In this document: one piece after another, positions 16,013-24,066 of the stretch
Numbering within the stretch: the stretch's first letter is position 1
Layout: each line of letters starts with the position of its first letter
Assembly (NCBI GenBank): GCA_013388735.1
Contig: JACAES010000086.1
Coordinates: forward strand, 1-37,757
DNA length: 37,757 bases
Direction: 5' to 3'
Origin: Chloroflexota bacterium
GTDB lineage: Bacteria; Chloroflexota; Anaerolineae; Aggregatilineales; Phototrophicaceae
Position numbers and translations under genes: made by a program
Notes under the pieces: generated by a model
Told to the model about the DNA's origin: nothing
Databases searched by the model: none
Seen by the model: only the letters and a program-made list of their open reading frames with translations

Positions 16013-17763
16013 GCCTCTTCAAGCGCCCGACCGTTAATCGGCTGCCCGGCGCGGCGTCTCTCATTGGCAAAGATGCGCCGCAGGATGGCGATGGCGGTTG
16101 CGTAAGTCGGGTCAATGCCCGCATAACTCAGGCTGCCCGCGCCCAGATTGCGTCCTTTGCTCATCGGCGTATCCGAAGCGTAATACAAAAATCCCGTCTC
16201 GAACGGCACGCCGTAAAGGTTGACGATTTCGTTGTAGGGATGCCGCTGCGGACGAAACGCCTCGTAGACCGCCGATAGATACGGCCCGGCTTCCATCTCA
16301 ACAATCGTATAACCTTCGCGGTAAAAGACGCTCATATAGCGCGGGTTTTGCAGGAATGTCCCCCGCGCGCTGACCGCCTTCTGATTATCCAGCACCGTGC
16401 CGTATCTCAGATAAGGCGCGACATCCTGAGCCGAAAAACAGTTGTTGAACAGATAGGTGTTCTGCGAATGCTCATCGTGAACCACGTTCGGGATCATCAC
16501 ATCGCCCACGCGCGCATTCAGTGAAGCCGCCTTGCCCATGATGTACACGCCCAGCAGTTCATCCACCCGCTCCGTTACACGGTTCAGGATTTCATAACTC
16601 GCCAGCCCCAGCGGATAATCAATGTTGATAATCAGCGCATCGCTCCCCACCAGCTCGATATCCAGCCCGTCGCGCAAGCGTGTATCGAGCCAGTCCGGGC
16701 GCAGTTTGTTGATTTCAATCACCTGGGTTTCGATGTCGAAACCATGTCTGCTGGGGACGCGATGAATGCCAATGGTTTTTTCGTCTGCCGCCAGTGATGA
16801 GCGCGCCGTCTCACCATGATCGGCCAGGTACTTCCGCAGCACATAATACAGGAAGTTATCCAGGCTTTTCAGATCGTCGCTGTCTCGAATAGCCTGGTAC
16901 TCCGCTGCCAGATCGCCCTGATTGAAGTTCTGGATATATTCGATCAGATGGCGTTCCTCGCGCCGGGCAAAACCAGTGAGCATGTTCACCAGCGAGTGCG
17001 TGTTGCTGGACACAAAGTAGACCGGGCTGCCTTCCAAACTGACCGTATCCCGCAGATGATCGCGCAGTTCACCCCACCAGTGCGCCGTGCCGCGCCGGTA
17101 GTCTGCCAGCGACCCGGCCAGCATTCGCAGACCGATGTCCTTGGCGCCGGCAGCAATCTTGTGGAGCGTCTCAACAAAACGCTCACCCCACACCACTTCC
17201 AACCGGCGCAGATCATCCCGGCTTATCCGCAGCGCCGCCGCCAGCTGCACGGTTTCAGCCTCCTGGAGCGGCGCGCCGCGTTCGGGGTTCTGGCTCAAAA
17301 ACAGCTTCGGGGCTTCATCCTGGAGCAAAAAGTGCAGTTTGTTCCATTCAATCTGGTAGGCGGTCAGCGTCGGCACCAGGTCGTCAATATCTGACCGGCT
17401 GGCGATGAACACGGCCAGGGTGTGATCGCCATCAAAATGCACCCGGCGGCGGCGGCCTGGCGCGTTCACGCGCGGCCATTCCGCGATAGCGTAGCCTGCC
17501 GTCACAAATGACCGCTCAACCTGGCCGATCAAAACCTGCTCGACATCCAGCATACAGTCCGGCAGGCGCAGGCTGGCGTACACCAGTGCCGATATATCCG
17601 GCTCTGGCGCGAGCGCGCCGACGTGCAGCGACGACTCCATCGCCATGTGCGTTTCTTCCAGTGTTTCGATGCGAATCGAATGCGTCGAACGCAGCAGCGA
17701 ATAATACGTCCGCATAAACAGTTCGATTTCTTCGCTGCCGGTCTTCGGCACGGTGCGATCCAT
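16009..17763 (-). CDS. Uncharacterised 584-residue protein with nucleoside phosphorylase-like C-terminal region
   Basis: I cannot name the family with certainty. The first 330 residues are mainly helical and contain WNKLHFLL, FVSSNTHSLVNMLTGFARREERHLIEY and a Trp/His-rich ADYRRGTAHWWGELRDHL patch. Residues 365-570 alternate strands and helices with GKAASLNARVGDVMIPN (410-426) and TIVEMEAGPYLSAVYE (486-501). The GDVMIPN and VEMEA pattern resembles the PNP/UDP phosphorylase superfamily, where the Met-Glu pair binds the ribose. No signal peptide or membrane segment is present. Its stop overlaps the Mo-subunit start (ATGA), and only TAG separates it from the upstream small membrane protein. A role in supplying or modifying the purine substrate, or hydrolysing a nucleoside, is possible but unproven. 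Confidence 0.85.
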   Translation of the reverse strand: MDRTVPKTGSEEIELFMRTYYSLLRSTHSIRIETLEETHMAMESSLHVGALAPEPDISALVYASLRLPDCMLDVEQVLIGQVERSFVTAGYAIAEWPRVNAPGRRRRVHFDGDHTLAVFIASRSDIDDLVPTLTAYQIEWNKLHFLLQDEAPKLFLSQNPERGAPLQEAETVQLAAALRISRDDLRRLEVVWGERFVETLHKIAAGAKDIGLRMLAGSLADYRRGTAHWWGELRDHLRDTVSLEGSPVYFVSSNTHSLVNMLTGFARREERHLIEYIQNFNQGDLAAEYQAIRDSDDLKSLDNFLYYVLRKYLADHGETARSSLAADEKTIGIHRVPSRHGFDIETQVIEINKLRPDWLDTRLRDGLDIELVGSDALIINIDYPLGLASYEILNRVTERVDELLGVYIMGKAASLNARVGDVMIPNVVHDEHSQNTYLFNNCFSAQDVAPYLRYGTVLDNQKAVSARGTFLQNPRYMSVFYREGYTIVEMEAGPYLSAVYEAFRPQRHPYNEIVNLYGVPFETGFLYYASDTPMSKGRNLGAGSLSYAGIDPTYATAIAILRRIFANERRRAGQPINGRALEEA

Positions 17764-17766
17764 CTA

Positions 17767-18138
17767 TCAGCGATCCTTCATCTGTTTGTTGATCCGCCGC
17801 TGAAGTTCTTTTTTGGCTTTGATGTTCCGGCGCAGTTGTTCGCGTTCTTTAGCCAGGTCTTTCTCTCGAACATCCATCGCCTGCTTTGGCCTGAACAGCG
17901 CGACAACCAGGCTGGAAAACATCAACAGGATGACGAACATCACACCGGTGGCGATCCAGTTCCAGGTGGTGCGGGGAACTTCCGGTGACGGAAAACCCCG
18001 GACGATATTGGAAGCATCCATCCAGTCAATCACAATCGGCCCCAACGCCCAGGACAAAACGCCCAGCGAAAGCGCCAGGATGAATCCGATCAACGGCCAG
18101 AATGCGCGGTTTTTACCGCCGCCTCTGCTGCTAGACAT
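17767..18138 (-). CDS. Small two-helix membrane protein with basic coiled-coil tail
   Basis: The 123-residue product has a short basic N-terminus, TM1 at about 13-35, a roughly 23-residue loop with Pro and Trp, TM2 at about 58-82, and a C-terminal helix (about 88-123) very rich in Lys, Arg and Glu that should form a coiled coil. No family is recognised. The start ATG (18138) overlaps the stop of the FAD/2Fe-2S gene by 8 bases and it ends in tandem stops TGATAG just before the next ATG. It could anchor the hydroxylase complex or its partner protein to the membrane; this is inferred from operon position only. Confidence 0.78.
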   Translation of the reverse strand: MSSSRGGGKNRAFWPLIGFILALSLGVLSWALGPIVIDWMDASNIVRGFPSPEVPRTTWNWIATGVMFVILLMFSSLVVALFRPKQAMDVREKDLAKEREQLRRNIKAKKELQRRINKQMKDR

Positions 18139-19561
18139 GCCTCACCTCGCTGTTCTTTTTTGCGGCTTCTTCAACGGCCTGCACGATTTTGTAGTATCCC
18201 GTACACCGGCACAGGTTGCCGGTCATGCTCTGCTGAATCTGCTCGCGGGTCGGCTGCGGGAATTCTTCCAGCAGCTTAACCCCGGCCATCAGAAATCCCG
18301 GCGTGCAGTATCCACACTGCACCGCGCCTTCTTCGACGAACGCTTGCTGCACCGGATGAAGCTGGCCGTCCTGGCGCAGCCCTTCGACGGTGACGATCTG
18401 CGCGCCGTGCGCACGCGGGGCCGGCACCATGCAGGCCATCACTGCCGCACCATCCAGAAAGACGGTGCAGGCCCCACATTCCCCCTCGGCGCAGCCCTCT
18501 TTCGTCCCCGGCAGTCCAGCATCCTCCCGCAGAAAACGCAGCAGCGTTTTGTCAAAACCGGTCGAAACCTTCACCGGCTGCCCATTAACGGTCGTTTCAA
18601 TCAGCACGCCCGCCGTGTGTTCCAACGGCTGCGGCAGCCCCGCCTTCACTTTACCCTGTTCTGCGCCCCATAACATGACCGGGGACTGCGGCCAGCTCTC
18701 GCGTTCCCGACCGGCAGCCAGCGCGCGCAATGCCCGCGAAACCAGCACACGTACCATCTCGACCCGGTAATCCGCCGAGCCGCGAATATCATCAATCGGC
18801 GATGGCGTGGCCGCTGCCAGCCGCGCTGCTTCCCGGATGCGCTCCGGCGTCAGCGGACTGCCCAGCAGCGCATGTTCCGCCACCGGCACGCGAATGATCG
18901 TCGGCGCGACGCTGCCCAGCGTGATGGCCGCCTGCGATACTTTTTCCCCATCGAAGGCCAGCACGATCGCTACGTTCACCACCGAAATGGCTTGCGCGCG
19001 CCGCAAACCAAGCTTGATGAATATCCCGCGTTCGCTGCGCGCCAGCCCCGGAAAGGTGATGGCCGTCAGCATCTCGTCGGCACGCATGACGGTTTTCCGC
19101 ACGCCGGTATAAAACTGCGCCAGCGGTACGGTGCGTTCGCCTTCCAACGAGGCCAGCGTCACCTCCCCGCCCAGCGCCATCAGCGGCGTGATGGTATCGT
19201 TAGCCGGCGAGGCCGTAATCAGGTTTCCGGCCACCGTCGCCCGGTTGCGAATCTGCGGCGCGCCCACCTCCCAGCAGGCTTGCGCCAGCGGCAGGCCGCG
19301 CTCAACCACCAGCGGGCTGCCGACCACCTGATTATGCGTGACCAGCGGCCCCAGGCGGATCTGGTCGCCATGCTGCCTGATGCTGTCCAGCCCCGGCACG
19401 CGGCTGATGTCTACCAGGACATCCACGCCGGGGCGAACGTGCCGCTCCAATTCCAGAATAATGTCCGTCCCACCGGCGATGATTCGCGCCCGTTCACGGA
19501 ATTTTGCCAGCAGTTCAAGCGCCTCGGTCAGCGATGTTACGCTGTAGTAGTGAGTCCACAT
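18131..19561 (-). CDS. Fused FAD-binding and 2Fe-2S subunit of the molybdenum hydroxylase
   Basis: Residues 1 to about 290 are the FAD-binding domain of CoxM/XdhB type, with IIAGGTDI (27-34) and [17 protein letters not shown] (107-123) contacting FAD. A linker to about 320 leads into the CoxS/XdhC-type 2Fe-2S domain. The plant-type cluster ligands are Cys357, 362, 365 and 377; the helical-domain cluster ligands are Cys416, 419, 451 and 453, so both clusters are intact. The order FAD then Fe-S is the reverse of eukaryotic xanthine dehydrogenase, where Fe-S precedes FAD. It is the first gene of the operon running to 11607. Electron flow would be Mo, 2Fe-2S, 2Fe-2S, FAD, then NAD or another acceptor. 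Confidence 0.95.
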   Translation of the reverse strand: MWTHYYSVTSLTEALELLAKFRERARIIAGGTDIILELERHVRPGVDVLVDISRVPGLDSIRQHGDQIRLGPLVTHNQVVGSPLVVERGLPLAQACWEVGAPQIRNRATVAGNLITASPANDTITPLMALGGEVTLASLEGERTVPLAQFYTGVRKTVMRADEMLTAITFPGLARSERGIFIKLGLRRAQAISVVNVAIVLAFDGEKVSQAAITLGSVAPTIIRVPVAEHALLGSPLTPERIREAARLAAATPSPIDDIRGSADYRVEMVRVLVSRALRALAAGRERESWPQSPVMLWGAEQGKVKAGLPQPLEHTAGVLIETTVNGQPVKVSTGFDKTLLRFLREDAGLPGTKEGCAEGECGACTVFLDGAAVMACMVPAPRAHGAQIVTVEGLRQDGQLHPVQQAFVEEGAVQCGYCTPGFLMAGVKLLEEFPQPTREQIQQSMTGNLCRCTGYYKIVQAVEEAAKKNSEVRHV

Positions 19562-19833
19562 AGACTATTTAATCCTGTAATTCGTCAAACCTGGGCTGCA
19601 ATCGCCCTTTGATTCATGGCTTTCCGGCGAATCGTACCGGCATCCATCCTTACTTGCAGGGAACGACGCCAGGTTCTGTTGACATTTGGGTTTCAGTAAT
19701 GAATGCGCTTCGGCCCTCACCCTAAATCCCAGCGCAGCGTTCGGGAGAAGAGGCCGGGGGATGAAGGCGAAAAGGCATTTAAAGCAAATGTCAACACAGC
19801 CTAGTTTAACACAAGGCGGTTTGCGCCCCAACT
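19562..19833. other. Intergenic region dominated by a palindromic element
   Basis: No convincing gene is seen. A minus-strand open frame through 19831-19565 exists only because it crosses the repeat described at 19677-19796; its translation has no family-like features. Any promoter of the molybdenum hydroxylase operon should lie here or in the roughly 115 bases between the repeat and 19561, but I could not place a clear -35/-10 pair. Confidence 0.6.
19677..19796. mobile_element. 120-bp MITE-like palindromic element with 12-bp perfect terminal inverted repeats
   Basis: TGTTGACATTTG at 19677-19688 is exactly inverted as CAAATGTCAACA at 19785-19796. Inside, the left arm (AATGC..TTCGGCCCTCACCC, near 19703-19722) matches the complement of the right arm (AATGCC..TTCGCCTTCATCCC, near 19778-19755) with a few changes. 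The whole element is therefore one long imperfect stem around AGCGCAGCG. It contains no gene. No target-site duplication is visible. The inner arm resembles the GC-rich repeats at 23340 and 23475. Confidence 0.7.
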
Positions 19834-20466
19834 TTAAGTTTGCGGGAGATCTACGTCCAGCACCGTCACCGGATTAATGTTGACGATCACCGTGCCGCCG
19901 CGCTCGGTGCGGGTGATCGTGCGCCGGTCATAGGTGTGAACATGACCATGCACCATATAGCGCGGGCGATACCAGTCTAAAAAATTCAGCAGCGCCTTAA
20001 ACCCGCGATGAGGCAGGTCTTCCGCGTCATGGATGCCCAGCGGCGGCGCGTGCGTCACCAGCACGTCCAGCCTGCGGCCCTGCCAGCGGCGCAGTCGCAG
20101 CCGCAGTCCGGCGTTAAACACCAGGCGGAACATTTCGCTTTCGGAATACTGGATCGGGGCGCGGCTGTAACGCGGGCTGCCTTCCAGGCCAAAAAACGTC
20201 AGCCCGTTAAACTCGACCAGCCGGTTATGCAGGTCTTCGCCACCAGGGGGGGTCTGGCTGTAGCCTTCATCGTGGTTGCCGCGCACGTAAAACAGCGGCA
20301 CATTCAGTACCGAGGTGATGAATTCCAGATATACAGCCGGTAAATCGCCGCAGCTAATAATCAACTCGACATCATCGTACTGCCGGCGCAGATTGACGGC
20401 GCTTTCCATCTGCGGCATCACGGTGTCGCTCACGCATAAAATTTTCACCGCCAGACCTATAATCAA
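19834..20466 (-). CDS. Calcineurin-like metallophosphoesterase with altered first motif
   Basis: The 210-residue cytoplasmic protein carries the family blocks GD (40-41), GNHDE (63-67), THAPP (138-142) and HGHVHTY (173-179), which bind two metals. The first block, normally DxH, reads SDTV (13-16): the Asp is present but Val replaces His. Some small phosphoesterase subfamilies share this change, so it may still be active, perhaps with different metal binding. The ATG at 20466 is used; a GTG at 20448 giving VKILCVSD is an alternative with a weak AGG ribosome site. It lies 73 bases downstream of xdhC. The substrate is unknown; phosphodiester or phosphomonoester hydrolysis is expected. Confidence 0.87.
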   Translation of the reverse strand: MIIGLAVKILCVSDTVMPQMESAVNLRRQYDDVELIISCGDLPAVYLEFITSVLNVPLFYVRGNHDEGYSQTPPGGEDLHNRLVEFNGLTFFGLEGSPRYSRAPIQYSESEMFRLVFNAGLRLRLRRWQGRRLDVLVTHAPPLGIHDAEDLPHRGFKALLNFLDWYRPRYMVHGHVHTYDRRTITRTERGGTVIVNINPVTVLDVDLPQT

Positions 20467-20539
20467 TTTTTCGATTCTGTGTTAAATATAATCCTCTTGA
20501 CCCACCGCTCAGTAATCTTCTAATGTGATGTCCAGACCG

Positions 20540-21376
20540 TCAGCCAGTGCCGCCCGCCTCGGCCACGTCGCCCATCCATTTCATCGCTGCGCCGGTGCCG
20601 CCCCGCTGCACCAGGATGATCTGCGCCAGGATGCTGATGGCGATTTCGTGCGGCGTTTCGGCGTTCAGTTCCAGGCCAATCGGCGCGTACACCCGCTTGA
20701 TCTGTTCTTCGCTCAGGCCACGCTCTTCTTTCAGCGCCTTGACCGCCAGTGCCCAGCGGCGGCGGCTGCCGATCAGGCCGATGTAAGCCGCCTCAGTTTG
20801 CAGCAGCGCCGGGATCAGATCGAGGTCAACCGGCAGACCGCGCGTCACGGCAGCCACGTAGGTCTGCGGCGTGATCTCAACGCAGGTCGTGATTTCGCCC
20901 GGTTTGCACACAATATATCCGTCCATACCGGGCAGATAGTCCGGGTTACAGAACGCCTCGCGGTCATCGCTGACGATCACCCGGTAGCCGACCCACTTGC
21001 CCAGTTCCGCCAGCGCCCTACCCACATGCCCACCGCCGATCACCAGCAGCGCCGGCGATACTCCAACCGGCTCGATGAACACCTGCACCGTGCCGCCGCA
21101 TACGCCGGGGTCGCCCGCGCCCAGGTCATTCAGGTTATAACGCGGCAGGCGCGGCTGGCCGTCTTTCATTGCTTCCAATGCCGCCAGAACGACCAACTGC
21201 TCCATCGCGCCCCCGCCGACCGTCCCGACAATCGAACCATCAGCCCGCACCAGCATTTTGCTGCCGGCGCGGCGCGGCACCGACCCCTGTGTGCTGACGA
21301 CCGTCGCCAGCGCAACCGGATGCCCTTTGGCCTGGGCTTCGACGAGTGCCTCAAAAACGGCGCGATTTTCACTCAT
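20540..21376 (-). CDS. xdhC: XdhC/CoxI-family molybdenum hydroxylase maturation protein
   Basis: XdhC binds the molybdenum cofactor, protects its sulfurated form and inserts it into xanthine dehydrogenase-type apoenzymes. The 278 residues show the N-terminal GSVPRRAGSKMLV and GTVGGGAMEQ motifs (31-60), a CGG segment (93-95), and a C-terminal Rossmann domain with VIGGGHVGRAL (112-122), IGLIGSRRR and the YAPIGLEL stretch. Length is normal. It is encoded on the same strand upstream of the hydroxylase operon, separated by the phosphoesterase and the palindromic element. The start overlaps the stop of the upstream membrane glycosyltransferase gene (ATGA), an odd partner functionally. Confidence 0.94.
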   Translation of the reverse strand: MSENRAVFEALVEAQAKGHPVALATVVSTQGSVPRRAGSKMLVRADGSIVGTVGGGAMEQLVVLAALEAMKDGQPRLPRYNLNDLGAGDPGVCGGTVQVFIEPVGVSPALLVIGGGHVGRALAELGKWVGYRVIVSDDREAFCNPDYLPGMDGYIVCKPGEITTCVEITPQTYVAAVTRGLPVDLDLIPALLQTEAAYIGLIGSRRRWALAVKALKEERGLSEEQIKRVYAPIGLELNAETPHEIAISILAQIILVQRGGTGAAMKWMGDVAEAGGTG

Positions 21377-24018
21377 TTGATCTCAACTTCCCCGATGAAC
21401 AGCCGCCTATATTCGTCTCCACCCGCATCCGGCATCAAACGCTCGAACGTGGCCGGGTCATAAAAGCCGATGGCGACCGGATACTTTCCTGGCGGCACAT
21501 CCTTCACATTCACCCAGATTATGTCACGAAGCAGGCCCGGTAGCCAGTTCCCCGGCGGCAGCGCCCCCCCGCCGGGGCGGATATCCGTCTGCGCGACCGG
21601 CGGCTGGTTCACGTCCTCGTACAGATGCACAAAAGCGATGTAATCCCCCGTCGCGCTGCCGTCGGTGTACCATTCAAAATTGACGCCCAACTGTTCCGCA
21701 CCGGGCTGATAACTGATGTCCGCCGCCGCCAGCACAATCGCACCTGACTGGTAGGCAGCGATCTGTGTTTCTGGCCGGGATTCAATTTTCGGCGGGCCGT
21801 AAAGCCAGTGATAAGCCGGCATATAGAAGCCATTGGCAACATGCGCCACAATGCGAATACTGACAGTATTAGACGTCAAGCGGTTTCCCCAGGCTATAGC
21901 CTGGGGAATCACGGTTGCCACTTCAAGCCACCGGCCCGGAATCGCCGGAATCCAACGTGTTCCCACAAGTTTACCGTTGGCATAAATGTCGAGCGTTCCG
22001 GCAGCAGCAGGCTGTAACCGCGTCACAAGCGTGACATCCGATGCGCTTCCCGAATCCGAATAGCCGGTATATAAATCAAAGGTTTCTTCGCCGCCGATTC
22101 GCCTCACCCCATCTACCTGAATACAGTTTTCGACGATGCAGCTTACATACCCCCGTTCATGAACCTCGGTAGGAAACCCGGCCAGCGGCTTGCTGTCGTG
22201 CCAGTGGTAGTTTGTTCGCGCTTCATCTTTCAAATCGGCGACATTGACAGAACTCAATGGAAGTTCATTAAGTCCATAAGGGATAAACGTGGAAGGCTGA
22301 AGTGATTTATCCGTATACTGGAAAGACGACGTTTCCCATTCCGGCTTATAAATCCCCTGGTAGGCCGCCGCCAGCGCGACGTTGTAACGATCATCCAGCG
22401 GCACGGTAAATTCGGCCAGCGGCGCGCCATAGATGCGCGTGTCGGCCACCATGCTCAGGCCGAAGCCATGTCCCGGCCCGTAGGCGGCGATGTAGTCCGG
22501 TCGTCTACCCATTAAAAACTCGGCCACTGCGCCGGGGCCATTACGCCAGTAATCCGCTGCGCCGGGGGTCGTCAACCCGACTATATCAATCGTCGTGCGT
22601 CCACCTTCGTAACGCAGCAGGCCGGTATCATGCACCGCGACGACGGCGTCCGGCGGCGTGTTGGCTTGCAGCCAGCGCGCCATTTGCAGCGGTTGAAAAT
22701 AGACGTAAGACACGTTCAGCGCGTAATGATGCAGGAAAGCCGGCCACGTCCACAGGGATGAGGCCAGTAGAATGATACTCAAAACACCCGCAAGTACCTG
22801 GAACACTTGCCTTCGATTTTGACTAAGGACTAAGGACTGAGGACTGAGGACTGCTATTCCCCACCCCGCCAGCGGGAACAGCAGCGCCATAAACGGCATC
22901 TGGTAGCGTTTGAAGTGCCAGAAGGCCGTATCCAGCGTGGACACCGCCAGCGTGCCAACCACCAGCCAGCCGAGGATGACGACAGCGACGCGAACGTGGC
23001 CCCGCAGGGACAAGGCATGTCTCGCCCCTGTTAACCATACTAACCCCACCGCCGCCAGCACAAGCATCCCTGGCAGAAGATACATTCCTTCGCGCGGGCT
23101 GATGCCGGTGAAAAACTCGCCCCACATGCGCGCGAAGTTTTCTGTGATGCGCCGGACGGCCTCGCCCCATTCAAACGGCACGATGCCGAACACCGACTTG
23201 GCTGCATTGCCCGATGCCACCGCCGAGCCGGTGAAAATCAGATTCACCACCGGCTGCACGCCTATCGCCAGCAGCGGCAGCAGCAGGAACACACTATGTC
23301 GCGTCCGTATGAATCGCCACTGTCGGAAGCACATTTGTTCCCCTCGCCCTAAGGGGGAGGGGCTAGGGGTGAGGGCAGCCGCCCCCACCGCCAGCAGCGT
23401 CAGAATCGCGCCCTCCGGTCTTATCAAGGCCAACAGCGTCGCCATAACCACCAGCAGCCACAAATGCCGCAATTCCCCTCTCCCTGAGGGAGAGAGGGCA
23501 AGGGTGAGGGCATACACCGTCCACAGACTAAACAGCACAACCAGCCCGGTTTCCATGCCGCTCATCGAGTGCCACGATACCGCGCCGTTGAGCGTAAATA
23601 TGGGAATAAGCGCAAAGGATAACCACTGCGGCGCACCACCGGCCCACACCAGCCGGTACACCAGCCAGGCCGAACCGGCCAGCGCCAGCGCACCGATGCC
23701 CATCGCCCACAGGCCGAGGTTCAGCCCTTGAAAACCAAGCCGATAACCGACCGCCAGCAGGTAGGGGTACAGAAAGCTGGTTGCGCCGGAAGACGGCGGC
23801 AGACCGGGGTTATAGACGTAAGGCTGCCCGGCAGCAATCTGTTTAGCATACTGGAAGTGAATGTAAACATCATCGAGGGGCATCACCAACTCGCCGCGTC
23901 CCGCCGACAGGCTGGCAAAACTGTAGGCCAGAAACACCGCCCCGGCCAGCGCGCAGCAGAACGTCCAGACAAGCAGCGGGCGTCCCCGCCAGACGTCCGG
24001 TGAAAGTGATTGAGTCAT
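21373..24018 (-). CDS. Large GT-C-like membrane glycosyltransferase with repeat-derived loops
   Basis: The 881-residue product has about ten membrane helices in its first 420 residues and a long extracytoplasmic C-terminal region. An acidic loop after TM1 (PLDDVYIHFQYAKQIA, near residues 48-63) matches the Asp motif of GT-C enzymes acting on polyprenyl-phosphate sugars. The C-terminal part (about 430-881) is beta-rich, with an HDTGLLRYEGGRTTIDIVGL segment often seen in bacterial membrane mannosyltransferase-like proteins. At least five short repeats of different families lie within the frame (21885, 22821, 23005, 23340, 23475). They encode loop sequences such as ALSPSGRGE and LTPSPSPLGRGE and do not break the frame. 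Specific sugar and acceptor are unknown. Confidence 0.8.
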   Translation of the reverse strand: MTQSLSPDVWRGRPLLVWTFCCALAGAVFLAYSFASLSAGRGELVMPLDDVYIHFQYAKQIAAGQPYVYNPGLPPSSGATSFLYPYLLAVGYRLGFQGLNLGLWAMGIGALALAGSAWLVYRLVWAGGAPQWLSFALIPIFTLNGAVSWHSMSGMETGLVVLFSLWTVYALTLALSPSGRGELRHLWLLVVMATLLALIRPEGAILTLLAVGAAALTPSPSPLGRGEQMCFRQWRFIRTRHSVFLLLPLLAIGVQPVVNLIFTGSAVASGNAAKSVFGIVPFEWGEAVRRITENFARMWGEFFTGISPREGMYLLPGMLVLAAVGLVWLTGARHALSLRGHVRVAVVILGWLVVGTLAVSTLDTAFWHFKRYQMPFMALLFPLAGWGIAVLSPQSLVLSQNRRQVFQVLAGVLSIILLASSLWTWPAFLHHYALNVSYVYFQPLQMARWLQANTPPDAVVAVHDTGLLRYEGGRTTIDIVGLTTPGAADYWRNGPGAVAEFLMGRRPDYIAAYGPGHGFGLSMVADTRIYGAPLAEFTVPLDDRYNVALAAAYQGIYKPEWETSSFQYTDKSLQPSTFIPYGLNELPLSSVNVADLKDEARTNYHWHDSKPLAGFPTEVHERGYVSCIVENCIQVDGVRRIGGEETFDLYTGYSDSGSASDVTLVTRLQPAAAGTLDIYANGKLVGTRWIPAIPGRWLEVATVIPQAIAWGNRLTSNTVSIRIVAHVANGFYMPAYHWLYGPPKIESRPETQIAAYQSGAIVLAAADISYQPGAEQLGVNFEWYTDGSATGDYIAFVHLYEDVNQPPVAQTDIRPGGGALPPGNWLPGLLRDIIWVNVKDVPPGKYPVAIGFYDPATFERLMPDAGGDEYRRLFIGEVEIK
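21885..21908. repeat. 24-bp perfect palindrome inside the glycosyltransferase gene
   Basis: The half-site TTCCCCAGGCTA is followed directly by its exact reverse complement. It encodes PQAIAWG in a C-terminal loop of the host protein. A zero-loop perfect palindrome of this length is unlikely by chance and looks like a dispersed repeat unit. Confidence 0.75.
22821..22853. repeat. Tandem 7-bp repeats (GACTRAG) inside the glycosyltransferase gene
   Basis: GACTAAG twice, GACTGAG twice, then GACTG run without gaps. The unit is not a multiple of three, yet the frame stays open and gives an SPQSLVLSQ-like loop between two membrane helices. Confidence 0.85.
23005..23030. repeat. 26-bp imperfect palindrome inside the glycosyltransferase gene
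   Basis: CAGGGACAAGGCA is followed by TGTCTCGCCCCTG; ten Watson-Crick pairs, one G-T pair and two mismatches form the stem. It encodes part of the loop TGARHALSLRG between membrane helices. Confidence 0.55.
23340..23375. repeat. GC-rich 36-bp repeat, copy 1, inside the glycosyltransferase gene
   Basis: The repeat starts CCCCTCGCCCTAAGGG and ends GGGGTGAGGG, with self-complementary ends (CCCTC and GAGGG). On the coding strand it gives LTPSPSPLGRGE, a signature often produced when this type of repeat lies in coding sequence. It closely matches copy 2 at 23475-23510. Confidence 0.8.
23475..23510. repeat. GC-rich 36-bp repeat, copy 2, inside the glycosyltransferase gene
   Basis: It begins CCCCTCTCCCTGAGGG and ends AGGGTGAGGG, in the same orientation as copy 1 and 135 bases from it. 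It encodes LALSPSGRGE in the loop between two membrane helices. Confidence 0.8.
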
Positions 24019-24034
24019 AGCACAGATACGCTGC

Positions 24035-24060
24035 AGGGGCAGGTTTAGAAACCTACCCCT
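24035..24060. repeat. Intergenic hairpin repeat between LLM oxidoreductase and glycosyltransferase genes
   Basis: AGGGG and AGGTT (24035-24045, separated by one mismatch position) pair with AACCT and CCCCT (24050-24060) around a short loop. It lies in the 48-base gap downstream of the LLM gene. No T-run follows on the minus strand, so it looks like a palindromic repeat more than an intrinsic terminator. Confidence 0.6.
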
Positions 24061-24066
24061 ACCTCA

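Noticed and set aside
19565-19831. Minus-strand open frame of 88 codons
   Set aside because: It spans the palindromic element and its translation (for example IPRPLLPNAALG) is what the repeat gives in one frame; no independent coding evidence.
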